Notes: generated by a model from the sequence alone, not told the origin. A DNA stretch of 64,000 nt from Geodermatophilus saharensis (GCF_900188205.1 NZ_FZOH01000013.1:33696-97695); one strand, 5' to 3'. Positions 44,160 through 53,397 are shown, counted from the stretch's first letter. A program made the numbers and translations.

Positions 44160-46474
44160 GATCGCGGGAGCAGGCGGACGGCGACGAGCGCGACGTCGTC
44201 CTCGGCGCCCCCGGGCACCAGCCGGTCGAGGACGCCGTCGCAGACCTCCTCGACCGGCCGGTCGCACAGGTCGGCCAGCGCCCGCCCGAGCCGGTCGACG
44301 CCGTCGTCGAAGCCCGCGTGCCGGCGCTCGACCAGCCCGTCGGTGTAGAGCAGCAGCGTCGACCCGGGTTCGAGCAGCACGTCGGCGTCGGGGCGCACCG
44401 CCTGCGGGCTCACCCCCAGCAGCAGGCCGGGCCGCTCGGCGGCGAGCACGCGGGCGGCGCCGTCGGGGCCGGTGACCAGCGGCGGCAGGTGACCGGCGCT
44501 GGACCAGCGCAGCCGCATGCCGCCGTCGCCGGTGGGGGACAGCCGGGCGACCAGCACGGTCGCGATCGCCCCGAGGTCGAGCCCCTCGATCGCGGCGTCG
44601 AGCCGGGACAGCACCCGGGCCGGGCTGTCGCCGTGGTCGAAGGCGATGCCGCGCAGCAGGCCGCGCAGCTGGGCCATGCAGGCGGCGGCCTGCACGTCGT
44701 GGCCGACGACGTCGCCGATGACGAGCATCGTGGAGCCGTCGGGCTGGCCGAACGCGTCGTACCAGTCGCCGCCGACCTGCGCCTCGCGGGTGGCGGGCAC
44801 GTAGCGCACGCCCACCGCGAGGCCCGCGGGCGACGGCGGCTCCGACAGCAGGCTGCGCTGCAGGGTCTCCGCGGCCCGCACGATGCTGCGCGAGCGGGCG
44901 TAGAGGGCCTCGAGGAGGTGGACCCGCAGGTGGTGCACCTCGGCGCGCTCCTGCGGCGTCCACGGGTACGAGCGCTCCCGCACCGTCTCCCGCCAGCGGT
45001 CGAAGCTCTTCCGCGGGCTCAGCCGCACGTCGCCGTCCTCGCGCTCGGTGCGGGCCTTCTCGTGCGGGTCGCCGCCCCAGTCGACGTGCCGCACGGCCTC
45101 GCGGCGGTGCCACAGCACGTACTGGCCCTCCGGCAGCGGCACGGCGAGCACCCCGCAGGCGACGTCGACCGGGATGTCCAGCTCCGGCGCCTCGCGCTGC
45201 AGCGAGTCGGTGGCGACGACCTCCTCGCCCCGCGCCGCGGCCCAGGCGACCAGCCGCTCGACGACGTCGGCCGGCAGCTGCTCGCCCCGGCCGCCGGTGA
45301 CCTCCTGCAGCGAGACGGTCACGCCGTCGGCGGGCAGCACGTCGAGCAGGCTGGTGCCGCCGAGCACGGTCTCCGCCAGTGGCCGGTCCTCGTCGAGCAT
45401 CGCGGCGGTCAGCCAGGCCAGCGTGGAGCGCACCTGCAGCGCCCGGTGCACCTCGTCCTCGGCGGTGCGGTCGACCAGCCGCAGCGACAGCGTCGAGCCG
45501 AGGAACTCCGCCGCGGCGCGGGTGGCGTACGGCGGCTGGTGCGGGCCGGCGTAGTGGTGGCAGGCGATGAGCCCCCACAGCCGGTCGTCGCGCAGCAGCG
45601 AGATCGACATCGAGGCCCGCACGCCCATGTTGTGCAGGTACTCGAGGTGGACCGGCGAGACGCTGCGCAGCGTCGAGTAGGTGAGGTCCATCGGCCCGCC
45701 GGTGGCGGGGTGGGCGGCCGGCCGGATCGGGCTGGGGACGTAGTCGACGTCGCTGATCAGCCGCAGCCAGTTCTTCTCGTACAGCGCCCTCGCCTGCGCC
45801 GGGATGTCCGAGGCGGGGTAGTGCAGGCCGAGGAAGGAGCCGAGGTGCTCGGCCCGCGCCTCGGCGACGACCTCGCCGTGGTGGTCGGCGTCGTAGCGGT
45901 AGACCATCACGCGGTCGAAGCCGGTCAGCTCCCGCACCGCCCGGGCGGTGGTGTCGTAGAGCTCCTGCAGCGTCACGGCCCGGTTGAGCGCGGCGACCGT
46001 GCCGCGTACCGCCTGGTAGGTGTTCGGGAAGGAGAACGGCCGCGGCCCGCGCGCCGGCTCCAGCTCCACCACCAGGTTGGTCAGCGGCTCCTCGCCGGAG
46101 GAGAGCAGGGCGCGGTGCAGGATCGCGTCCACCGGCACCGGGTCGCCGCCGAAGTCGAGGGTGACCTCCACCGGGTTGCGCTCGCGCAGGTCGCCGAAGG
46201 CGCTGGCCGAGCGGACCACCGCCTCGGTCGGGCCGACCCCGAGGACGTCGGCCAGCGGCCGCCCGAGGGCGTCCGACCACGCCACCCCGGTCAGCTCGGC
46301 GAGGTTCTCCGAGGCCTGGACGACGACGAGGTCGGGCTCGCTCACGGCGAGGAACGCCCCGCGCGGCTGGACGCTGCCGGGGACGTGGATCGGCTCGCGC
46401 GCGCAGGTGTCCAGGTCGACCGCCTCGCCCGGCGCGAGCCAGGCGACGTCCTGCCCGGCGCTGACGTCTGTCAC
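44156..46474 (-). CDS. Bacteriophytochrome with PP2C (SpoIIE) phosphatase output
   Basis: 772 residues: N-terminal PAS (about 1-120), GAF (about 140-310), PHY (about 320-490) and a SpoIIE-type PP2C domain (about 530-770). Bilin-binding Cys is C24 in TCAREPIHVPG. The GAF has GLHYPASDIPAQAR, the conserved chromophore motif, and PHY has SPRKSFDRW. The phosphatase part carries VGGDWYDAF and GGAEDDVALV. There is no histidine kinase, so light should control dephosphorylation, most likely of an anti-sigma antagonist. The start GTG 46474 overlaps the heme oxygenase stop (GTGA). Fold assignment is firm; the partner is unknown. Confidence 0.93.
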   Translation of the reverse strand: MTDVSAGQDVAWLAPGEAVDLDTCAREPIHVPGSVQPRGAFLAVSEPDLVVVQASENLAELTGVAWSDALGRPLADVLGVGPTEAVVRSASAFGDLRERNPVEVTLDFGGDPVPVDAILHRALLSSGEEPLTNLVVELEPARGPRPFSFPNTYQAVRGTVAALNRAVTLQELYDTTARAVRELTGFDRVMVYRYDADHHGEVVAEARAEHLGSFLGLHYPASDIPAQARALYEKNWLRLISDVDYVPSPIRPAAHPATGGPMDLTYSTLRSVSPVHLEYLHNMGVRASMSISLLRDDRLWGLIACHHYAGPHQPPYATRAAAEFLGSTLSLRLVDRTAEDEVHRALQVRSTLAWLTAAMLDEDRPLAETVLGGTSLLDVLPADGVTVSLQEVTGGRGEQLPADVVERLVAWAAARGEEVVATDSLQREAPELDIPVDVACGVLAVPLPEGQYVLWHRREAVRHVDWGGDPHEKARTEREDGDVRLSPRKSFDRWRETVRERSYPWTPQERAEVHHLRVHLLEALYARSRSIVRAAETLQRSLLSEPPSPAGLAVGVRYVPATREAQVGGDWYDAFGQPDGSTMLVIGDVVGHDVQAAACMAQLRGLLRGIAFDHGDSPARVLSRLDAAIEGLDLGAIATVLVARLSPTGDGGMRLRWSSAGHLPPLVTGPDGAARVLAAERPGLLLGVSPQAVRPDADVLLEPGSTLLLYTDGLVERRHAGFDDGVDRLGRALADLCDRPVEEVCDGVLDRLVPGGAEDDVALVAVRLLPRS

Positions 46475-47076
46475 GCGGGGACCCCGGCGCGCGCGGCCGG
46501 CGCGCACCAGTCGGCCAGGACGGCGAAGGTCTCGCGGGCGGCGCCGACGACCCGGCCGGCGTCGCCCCGGCCGGTCACGTGCCCGCGGGTGACGCGCCGG
46601 AACGCCGCCCACATCGCGCCGGTGTCCCCGCCGTAGGGGGTGAAGGAGCGCAGCCGGGGCAGCCCCGGGAGGCCGGCCAGGTGGCGGTCGATGAACGTGC
46701 CGCCGAGCGTGGAGCCCTCGAGGACGTAGAGCCGGCCGAGCGCCTCGTCGGTGCCGGGGACGGCGGGCAGCACCGGCCGGTCGTCGACGGCCCGGCCGCC
46801 GAGGACGTGCAGGTCGGCGGCGTAGAGGGCGGCCCGGCGCCGCCGGTCCCAGTCCAGCGCGGCGGCGTCGGCGGGGCAGCGCGCGGCCCAGGTGTCGAGG
46901 CCGGCCTCGGCGGCCCGCCAGAAGGCGTGCAGCAGCCCCAGGACCTCGACCAGCCGGTCCCGGTCCAGGTCGGCGTCCATCAGCCCGAGCGCCGTCTCGA
47001 CCCGCTCGTGGTCCACGGCGGTGGCCGTGCGCAGGTCCCGGAGGACGTCGCCGGCACCGCCCGCGTCTCGAGGCAA
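46471..47076 (-). CDS. bphO: Biliverdin-producing heme oxygenase
   Basis: A 201-residue heme oxygenase. The proximal His is in TAVDHERVE, and the distal helix has LYVLEGSTLGGTFIDRHL, the family's Gly-rich kink. It opens heme to biliverdin IX-alpha, the chromophore of the phytochrome whose gene overlaps its stop codon, so the pair is a self-sufficient light sensor. ATG 47076 is the start. The gene lies downstream of the PucR-type gene on the same strand, separated by 97 nt containing the shared 37-nt motif. Confidence 0.9.
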   Translation of the reverse strand: MPRDAGGAGDVLRDLRTATAVDHERVETALGLMDADLDRDRLVEVLGLLHAFWRAAEAGLDTWAARCPADAAALDWDRRRRAALYAADLHVLGGRAVDDRPVLPAVPGTDEALGRLYVLEGSTLGGTFIDRHLAGLPGLPRLRSFTPYGGDTGAMWAAFRRVTRGHVTGRGDAGRVVGAARETFAVLADWCAPAARAGVPA

Positions 47077-47148
47077 CGCCTCTCCTCCCGCAACGATCAG
47101 CTACTCGAGGGTAGGTCAGCGCGGGGACGCCGTCGCGGCGGGACGGTC

Positions 47149-47185
47149 GGCCGCGAGAGGGGCCTTTGTCGCGCTAATGGCTCCC
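47149..47185 (-). repeat. 37-nt motif shared with 13132-13168, copy 2
   Basis: 31 of 37 positions match the copy at the pncA 3' end, centred on GCGCGACAAAGGCC on the minus strand. Here it overlaps the last codons and stop of the PucR-type gene (GSH then TAG). Confidence 0.45.
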
Positions 47186-48295
47186 GGGCAGCCGGGCGCG
47201 GCGCAGCGAGGCGTGCACCAGCAGGCGGGTGTCGCCGTCGGCGAGGTCCAGCCCGGTGACGGCGGTGATCCGGCCCAGCCGGGAGTACAGCGTCTGGCGG
47301 TGGATGCCGAGCGCGGCCGACGTCCGGGCGACGCTGCCGGCCGCGTCCAGGTAGGCCTCGGCGGTGGCGGCCAGCGCCGGCTCGGCCAGCAGCGGTGCGA
47401 CGGCCGGGTCGGGCGCGGGCAGCGCCGCGGCGGCCCGCCAGCCGCCGAGCCCGGCCCAGGAGGCCACCGGCGCCAGGCGCGGGACGACGGCGGCGACCGC
47501 GGCGGCGGTGCGCGCCTGCGCCCAGCAGCGGGGCAGGTCGGCGACCGCCGGCGCGGGGTCGGACACCCCCGCGGTGCTGCCGGCGGGCAGCCGCGCCACC
47601 AGCGGGCCGGCGGCGGCGCACGCTCCCCGCGGGTCGGCCGGCCGGGGCAGCCGCACCGCGACGGCGACCTCGCTGCGCCCGTCGGCGTCCTGCAGCACCG
47701 CCGCACCCGGGGGCAGCCGGCGGTCGGACGGCAGCGCGCCGCCGGCCGGGCGCAGCGCGACCAGCGCCACCGCCGCGCCGGCGAACCGGTCGGCCAGCAC
47801 CGCGCCGGCCCGCTCCCGCGCGGCCGCCGGACCCCCGAGCGTCGCGGCGAGCGCGCCGGCCAGGTCGTCGTCGTCCCGCCGGCGGGCCAGCAGCTCCCCG
47901 GCGCGGGCGGCCAGGCCCAGCGCCGCGGCCAGCGCGGGGTCGGCGGGATCGGCCGGGTCGGTGCGGCCGCCGTCGAGCAGCCACAGGTACCCGAGGGTGC
48001 GGTCCTCGTGCCGGACCGGCAGCAGCAGGCGGGTGAGGATGCCGGCGTCGGGGTCGGCGGGGGTGCGCAGGGGCCCCCGCGCGCGGGTGATGCCGAGGTC
48101 CTCGAACCAGCGGCGGGTCGCCGGGGTGGAGCCGCGGCCGAGGATCGACCGGGTGCGGACGGCGTCCATGGCGGTGCCGTCGTCGAGAGGGTGCGCGGCG
48201 AAGGCCAGCAGCGTGAAGTCGGTGTCCTCGAGCGTCGCCGGGGCGCCGAGCAGGCGGGCGACCTCGTCGACGACGTCCTGCAGGTCGTCGCGCAC
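47174..48295 (-). CDS. PucR-family transcriptional regulator, likely proline-utilisation regulator
   Basis: A 373-residue regulator with a GGDEF-like/GAF-like sensing half and a C-terminal PucR HTH (about 315-365: YLDAAGSVARTSAALGIHRQTLYSRLGRI). It is encoded divergently from putB and pruA across 110 nt containing short inverted repeats. In actinobacteria, PucR-type PutR/PruC activates these genes in response to proline; that role is inferred here from position. The start is GTG 48295. Confidence 0.88.
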   Translation of the reverse strand: MRDDLQDVVDEVARLLGAPATLEDTDFTLLAFAAHPLDDGTAMDAVRTRSILGRGSTPATRRWFEDLGITRARGPLRTPADPDAGILTRLLLPVRHEDRTLGYLWLLDGGRTDPADPADPALAAALGLAARAGELLARRRDDDDLAGALAATLGGPAAARERAGAVLADRFAGAAVALVALRPAGGALPSDRRLPPGAAVLQDADGRSEVAVAVRLPRPADPRGACAAAGPLVARLPAGSTAGVSDPAPAVADLPRCWAQARTAAAVAAVVPRLAPVASWAGLGGWRAAAALPAPDPAVAPLLAEPALAATAEAYLDAAGSVARTSAALGIHRQTLYSRLGRITAVTGLDLADGDTRLLVHASLRRARLPGSH

Positions 48296-48326
48296 CGTAC
48301 GAATGTACGAGGCCGCGACGTACGTC
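48296..48326. promoter_or_regulatory. Putative operator of the put locus
   Basis: CGTAC-gaat-GTACG (48296-48309) is followed 7 nt later by GACGTACGTC (48317-48326), so three TACG-type half-sites cluster just before the PucR-type gene. These are candidate binding sites for the PucR-type regulator between its gene and putB. Confidence 0.55.
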
Positions 48327-48405
48327 TGTCCCTGGCGGGTGGCCCGGGCCCTGCCTAGCGTCGGTGGCGGACGCTGGTGTCCGGGACGAGACGGAGGTCG
48401 GGTCG

Positions 48406-49335
48406 GTGCTCTCCACGAAGACCGTGCTGCTGGGGGCCTCGCGGCGCCCGGGGCTGCGCCGCGCAGTGGTGGGCACGCCGGTGACCCGCCGGGTGGTCGA
48501 GCGGTTCGTCGCCGGCGAGACGCTGCCGGAGGCGCTCGACGTCGTCGCGCGGCTGACCGGCGAGGGCCTCGCGGTGACCCTCGACCACCTCGGCGAGGAC
48601 GTCACCGACCCCGAGGAGGCCCGCGGCACCCGCGACGCCTACCTCGCCCTCCTCGACGGCCTCGCGCCGCTCGGGCTCGGCGCCGACGCGGAGGTCTCGG
48701 TCAAGCTCTCGGCGTTCGGGCAGGCGCTGCCCGGCGGGCACGACCTCGCCCTGGAGCTGGTCCGGCCGGTGGTCGAGCGGGCCACCGCGATCGGCACCAC
48801 GGTCACCCTCGACATGGAGGACTCCTCCACCGTCGACTCCACGCTGGCGATCCTGGCCGAGCTGCGCCGCGACCACCCCGGCACCGGTGCCGTGCTGCAG
48901 GCCGCGCTGCGGCGCACCGAGGCCGACGCCCAGGCGCTGGCCGTGCCCGGCTCGCGGGTGCGGCTGGTCAAGGGCGCCTACGACGAGCCGTCCTCGGTCG
49001 CCTTCCGCGACCGCCGCGACGTCGACGCCGCCTACGCCCGCTGCCTCGGCATCCTCATGCGCGGACCGGGGTACCCCATGGTCGGCAGCCACGACCCGGC
49101 GATGATCGACCTCGCGCAGCGGCTGGCCGCCGAGTACGGCCGGGCCGCCGACTCGTGGGAGGTGCAGATGCTGCACGGCATCCGCGTCGACGAGCAGCAC
49201 CGGCTGGCCGCGGCCGGCACCAAGGTGCGCGCCTACGTCCCCTACGGCGTCGACTGGTACGGCTACTTCGTCCGCCGGCTGGCCGAGCGCCCGGCCAACC
49301 TGCGCTTCTTCCTCCGCGCCCTCGTCAGCCGCTGA
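48406..49335 (+). CDS. putB: Proline dehydrogenase
   Basis: A 309-residue FAD-dependent proline dehydrogenase of the short monofunctional type. The FAD/proline barrel is recognised by EVSVKLSAFGQALPGG, LDMEDSSTVDSTL, RVRLVKGAY and the C-terminal RAYVPYGVDWYGYFVRRLAERP. It oxidises proline to pyrroline-5-carboxylate. GTG 48406 is preferred, with GGAGG 8 nt upstream; GTG 48364 would add 14 residues. The pruA gene follows 26 nt later. Confidence 0.93.
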   Translation: MLSTKTVLLGASRRPGLRRAVVGTPVTRRVVERFVAGETLPEALDVVARLTGEGLAVTLDHLGEDVTDPEEARGTRDAYLALLDGLAPLGLGADAEVSVKLSAFGQALPGGHDLALELVRPVVERATAIGTTVTLDMEDSSTVDSTLAILAELRRDHPGTGAVLQAALRRTEADAQALAVPGSRVRLVKGAYDEPSSVAFRDRRDVDAAYARCLGILMRGPGYPMVGSHDPAMIDLAQRLAAEYGRAADSWEVQMLHGIRVDEQHRLAAAGTKVRAYVPYGVDWYGYFVRRLAERPANLRFFLRALVSR

Positions 49336-49361
49336 CCCCTCACCCCACCCGGAGGCATGCC

Positions 49362-50987
49362 GTGGACGGCATCACCCGCGTCCCCCCGCCGCACAACGAG
49401 CCCGTGCTCAACTACGCACCCGGCTCCCCGGAGCGCGCGGCCCTGCAGACCCGCCTGGCCGAGCTGGCCGCCGAGCCGCTGGAGCTGACTGCCACCATCG
49501 GTGACAAGCAGCGCATGGCCGGCGGCGAGCGCTTCGACGTCGTCCAGCCGCACCGGCACGCGGCCGTGCTGGGCACCTCGGCGCACTCGACGCACGCCGA
49601 CGCCGAGGAGGCCGTGGCCACCGCCAAGGCCGCCGCCCCGGCCTGGCGCGACCTGTCGCTGGACGACCGCGCCGCGGTGTTCCTCAAGGCAGCCGACCTG
49701 CTGGCCGGCCCGTGGCGGCAGACGCTCAACGCCGCCACGATGCTCGGCCAGTCCAAGACCGCCTACCAGGCCGAGATCGACAGCGCCTGCGAGCTGGTCG
49801 ACTTCTGGCGCTGGAACGTGCACTTCGCCCGCGAGGTCGTCTCCGCGCAGCCGGTGTCCTCGCCGGGCGTGTGGAACCGCAGCGACCACCGGCCGCTGGA
49901 GGGCTTCGTCTACGCGGTCACCCCGTTCAACTTCACCGCGATCGCCGGCAACCTGCCCACCGCGCCGGCGCTCATGGGCAACACCGTCGTCTGGAAGCCC
50001 GCCCCCACCCAGCAGTTCGCTGCGCACTTCCTCATGCGGCTGCTGGAGGAGGCCGGCCTGCCCCCGGGCGTCATCAGCATGCTGCCCGGCGACGGCATCC
50101 CGGTGTCGGAGGTCGTGCTCGCCGACCGCGACCTCGCCGGCATCCACTTCACCGGGTCGACGCCGGTCTTCCAGCACCTGTGGCGGACGGTGGGGGAGAA
50201 CATCGCCTCCTACCGCGGCTACCCGCGGATCGTCGGCGAGACCGGCGGCAAGGACTTCGTCGTCGCCCACCCCTCGGCCGACCTCGACGTGCTGCGCACC
50301 GCCCTGGTCCGCGGCGCCTTCGAGTTCCAGGGGCAGAAGTGCTCGGCGGCCTCGCGCGCCTACGTGCCGCGGTCGGTGTGGGCGCGCCTGCGCGACGACC
50401 TCGTCGGCGTCACCGAGTCGCTGTCGATGGGCGACGTCACCGACTTCTCCAACTTCATGGGCGCGGTCATCGACCGCAAGTCCTTCTCCAAGCTGTCCGG
50501 CGTCATCGACCGGGTCGACGACGACCCCGCGCTGTCGATCGTGGCCGGCGGCCAGACGGACGACTCCGAGGGCTTCTTCGTGCGGCCCACCGTCATCGAG
50601 GGCACCGACCCCGAGCACGAGGTGTTCACCACCGAGTACTTCGGCCCGATCCTCGCCGTGCACGTCTACGACGACGCCGACTACGACACCGTGCTGCGGC
50701 AGATGGAGTCGGTGGCGCCGTACGCGCTCACCGGCGCGGTCATCGCCCAGGACCGGGCGGCCATCGCGCACGCCGAGCGGTTCCTGCGCTTCGCGGCCGG
50801 CAACTTCTACGTCAACGACAAGCCGACCGGCGCCGTCGTCGGCCAGCAGCCCTTCGGCGGCGGGCGCGCCAGCGGCACCAACGACAAGGCCGGCGCGGCG
50901 CAGAACCTGCAGCGCTGGACCTCGACCCGGTCGATCAAGGAGACGTTCGTCCCGCCGACCGACCACCGCTACCCGCACATGGGCTGA
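49362..50987 (+). CDS. pruA: L-glutamate gamma-semialdehyde (P5C) dehydrogenase
   Basis: A 541-residue aldehyde dehydrogenase of the PruA type. Catalytic Cys is in FQGQKCSAASR, the Glu in GETGGKD, and the cofactor segment in TPFNFTAIAGN and FTGSTPVF. It completes conversion of proline to glutamate. GTG 49362 lies 6 nt behind GGAGG. The GRASGTNDKAG and WTSTRSIKETFVPP ending is characteristic. A double hairpin closes the operon. Confidence 0.95.
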   Translation: MDGITRVPPPHNEPVLNYAPGSPERAALQTRLAELAAEPLELTATIGDKQRMAGGERFDVVQPHRHAAVLGTSAHSTHADAEEAVATAKAAAPAWRDLSLDDRAAVFLKAADLLAGPWRQTLNAATMLGQSKTAYQAEIDSACELVDFWRWNVHFAREVVSAQPVSSPGVWNRSDHRPLEGFVYAVTPFNFTAIAGNLPTAPALMGNTVVWKPAPTQQFAAHFLMRLLEEAGLPPGVISMLPGDGIPVSEVVLADRDLAGIHFTGSTPVFQHLWRTVGENIASYRGYPRIVGETGGKDFVVAHPSADLDVLRTALVRGAFEFQGQKCSAASRAYVPRSVWARLRDDLVGVTESLSMGDVTDFSNFMGAVIDRKSFSKLSGVIDRVDDDPALSIVAGGQTDDSEGFFVRPTVIEGTDPEHEVFTTEYFGPILAVHVYDDADYDTVLRQMESVAPYALTGAVIAQDRAAIAHAERFLRFAAGNFYVNDKPTGAVVGQQPFGGGRASGTNDKAGAAQNLQRWTSTRSIKETFVPPTDHRYPHMG

Positions 50988-50996
50988 CGCCGCGTC

Positions 50997-51060
50997 GCAG
51001 CACGATCAGGTGACCTGGTCGTGCTGCGTCCTGGCTCACCGCCGGGGGTGAGCCAGGACG
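50997..51060. terminator. Two back-to-back hairpins after pruA
   Basis: The first stem (50997-51027, GCAGCACGA...TCGTGCTGC) is followed at once by a second perfect 14-bp stem (51027-51060, CGTCCTGGCTCACC...). A partial third copy (GTGGGCCAGGACGC) follows, so the arm looks locally duplicated. It serves the convergent pruA and DUF488 genes. Confidence 0.75.
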
Positions 51061-51083
51061 CGCGGGGGTGGGCCAGGACGCCG

Positions 51084-51608
51084 TCAGCCGGGCCAGTGGA
51101 CCTGCCCGTCGTCGCCGAGCACCGCGCCGGCGGACGGGGTGTGCGGGGTGAGCCGCCCGTCGGGCATCAGGTGGTGCACCGGCACACCACGGGCGAGGAC
51201 GGCGACGTCGGCGACGATCCGCCGGTGGCAGCGCCACCACACGCTCTCGCTGCACATCACCGCGACGGTGTCCGCCGCCGCCCCGGTGAGCACCTCGTCG
51301 AGCGCCGCGGCGAACTCCGGCGTGCGCGTGTGCGCGGCGTAGGCGGCGAACTGCGCGACGGTCCACCAGCCGTCGGCGACCGGCTCGCCCGGCGGGAGCC
51401 GGCGCCGCCCGCCCAGCCGGGCGTCCCAGCGGTAGCCGATCCCGCAGGCCGGCAGCCACTCCTCGAGCACCTCGCGCCGGACGTCGGGGTTGCTGCGGCT
51501 GCCGGGGAACCTGCGGACGTCGACCACGCACCCGACCCCCGCCGCGGTCAGCCGGGCGCCCAGGGCGGTGCGGTCCTCGGGTCCGTGGCCCACGGTCAGC
51601 AGCGGCAC
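51084..51608 (-). CDS. DUF488 family protein
   Basis: A 174-residue protein of the DUF488 family. The signature VVDVRRFPGSRSNPDVR is near the N-terminus; CSESVWWRCHRRIVAD has the conserved Cys and His of the family, thought to resemble a phosphatase-like active loop. No biochemical role is established. The start is GTG 51608. It is monocistronic, convergent with pruA and divergent from the MFS gene. Confidence 0.85.
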   Translation of the reverse strand: MPLLTVGHGPEDRTALGARLTAAGVGCVVDVRRFPGSRSNPDVRREVLEEWLPACGIGYRWDARLGGRRRLPPGEPVADGWWTVAQFAAYAAHTRTPEFAAALDEVLTGAAADTVAVMCSESVWWRCHRRIVADVAVLARGVPVHHLMPDGRLTPHTPSAGAVLGDDGQVHWPG

Positions 51609-51692
51609 CGCCCCTGACTACCCGACCCGGCCGTGTCCGCGGTCACCGGTCATGCTGATGGGTCGGGCGCCGCGCCCGCGGAGGGGAACGGG

Positions 51693-52847
51693 ATGGTCGA
51701 GAGCACGACGCGGGACCGGACGTCGCTGTGGCGGCTGCCGGCGATGCGGGCACTGGTCGGCGCGACGGGGCTCGGCTTCGCCGGGTACTGCCTGACGCTG
51801 GCCTCGCTCCCGGCCTACGCGGTCGCGGGCGGCGCCTCCGCCGACACCGCGGGCGTGGTCACCGCGGTGTTCCTGCTGGTCACCGTCGCCGGCCAGTCGG
51901 TCGTGCCCGCGCTCACCGCCCGCCACGGCCTCGGGCCGGTGCTCGCCGGCGGGCTGGTCCTCCTCGGTGTGCCGAGCCCGCTGTACGTCCTCGACGACGG
52001 CGTCCTCTGGCTGTCGGCGGTCTCCGCCGTGCGCGGGGCGGGGTTCGCGGTGCTCACCGTCCTCGGCGCGGTGCTCGCCGCGCAGGTCGCCCCGGCCGAC
52101 CGGCGCGGTGAGTCGATCGGCCTCTACGGCCTGGCCATCGCCGTCCCCAACCTGCTCGCCGTGCCCGCCGGCGTCGCGCTGGTCCTCGACGGCCACGCCG
52201 CCTGGCTGGCCTGGCTGGCCGCCTCCCCGGTGCTGGCGCTGCCGCTGGTGCCCGGCCTGGCCCGCAGGGTGCACTGGGAGGGGGCGGCCGGCGGGTCCTC
52301 GCGCGCGGCGGTGCGGGCCGCGCTGGCGCCGTCGGTGGTGCTGCTGCTGGTCACCCTGGCCGGCGGCGGCCTGATGACGTTCCTGCCGATCGAGCGGCCC
52401 GACGGCTCGGTGGCGACGGCGGCGCTGCTGCTGTTCGGCGTCACCGGCGCGCTCACCCGCTGGCGCGCGGGCCTGCTCGCCGACCGGGTCGGCACCCGCC
52501 GGCTCGTGCCCGCGGCGCTGCTCGTGGGCGCGGCCGGGCTGGCCGTGGTCGCGCTGGGCCTGCAGGTGGGTGACGTCGTCGTGCTCGCCGGTGCCGCCGT
52601 CTTCGGGGCCGGCTACGGCGCGGTGCAGAACCTGACGCTGGTCACCGCGTTCACCCGCGCCGGGGAGGGCGGCTCGACGGCGGCCAGCGCGCTGTGGAAC
52701 GCCGCGTTCGACGCCGGCACCGCCGCCGGCGCGCTGGTCCTCGGCCTGGTCGCCGCCGGGGTGGGCCTGCCGTGGACCTACGTGCTGGTGGCCGGGGTGC
52801 TGCTCGCCGGGCTGCCCCTGGCCCGGGTGGCGACCCGCCCGGCCTGA
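51693..52847 (+). CDS. MFS transporter
   Basis: A 384-residue, 11- to 12-helix major facilitator of the compact YfcJ-like type. RRGESIGLYGLAIAVPNL and DRVGTRRLVPAALLVG are recognisable MFS loop and helix segments. The substrate is unknown. ATG 51693 follows GGAGGGG. It converges on the Lrp gene. Confidence 0.82.
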   Translation: MVESTTRDRTSLWRLPAMRALVGATGLGFAGYCLTLASLPAYAVAGGASADTAGVVTAVFLLVTVAGQSVVPALTARHGLGPVLAGGLVLLGVPSPLYVLDDGVLWLSAVSAVRGAGFAVLTVLGAVLAAQVAPADRRGESIGLYGLAIAVPNLLAVPAGVALVLDGHAAWLAWLAASPVLALPLVPGLARRVHWEGAAGGSSRAAVRAALAPSVVLLLVTLAGGGLMTFLPIERPDGSVATAALLLFGVTGALTRWRAGLLADRVGTRRLVPAALLVGAAGLAVVALGLQVGDVVVLAGAAVFGAGYGAVQNLTLVTAFTRAGEGGSTAASALWNAAFDAGTAAGALVLGLVAAGVGLPWTYVLVAGVLLAGLPLARVATRPA

Positions 52848-52862
52848 CGCGCGCGGAGCCGC

Positions 52863-53294
52863 TCAGCGCAGCACGGAGGTCAGCAGCAGGCTGGTCTGGC
52901 TGTTGATGATCCCGGGCACCGACCGGATCCGGTTGAGCAGCCGGTCGAACCCGACGAGGTCGACCGTGCGGTGCTCGGCCACCAGGTCCCACGCGCCGTT
53001 GGTCGAGTGCATCGACTCGATCTCCGGGAAGCCGCGCAGCCGCCGGATGACGTCGTCGGTGGAGCGGCCCTCCACCTCGATCAGCGACACCGCCCGCACG
53101 CCGCCGGACGCCGCCTCGTCGCGCACCCGGACGGTGAAGCCCACGATCACGTCGTCGGCCACCAGCCGGTCGAGGTGGCTGGTCACCGTCGCCCGGGTGA
53201 CGCCGAGCCGCCGGGCGAGCTCGGCGACCGGGGCCCGGCCGTCCTCGCGCAGGGCCGACAGCAGCCGGCGGTCGAGGTCACTGAGATCCGCCAC
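52863..53294 (-). CDS. Lrp/AsnC-family regulator
   Basis: A 143-residue feast-famine regulator: HTH at about 5-60 (LDRRLLSALREDGRAPVAELARRLGVTRATV in family order) and a RAM ligand domain with GAWDLVAEHRTVDL. It is divergent from ocd and ctlX across 103 nt, so it probably controls them in response to an amino acid (arginine, ornithine or lysine). The start is GTG 53294. Confidence 0.9.
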   Translation of the reverse strand: MADLSDLDRRLLSALREDGRAPVAELARRLGVTRATVTSHLDRLVADDVIVGFTVRVRDEAASGGVRAVSLIEVEGRSTDDVIRRLRGFPEIESMHSTNGAWDLVAEHRTVDLVGFDRLLNRIRSVPGIINSQTSLLLTSVLR

Positions 53295-53397
53295 GGGCAG
53301 ACCGTACGTCGGCGGTGGGCAGACTGCCTACCCCGTGAGCATGACGCGCGCTCCCTGCTCATTGTGTGTGCAGATCGCCAAGTCATACCGTGAATGC

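Noticed and set aside
41937..46280. 1447-codon minus-strand open frame
   Set aside because: It is the shadow frame of NodB, SDR and phytochrome; no motif in it.
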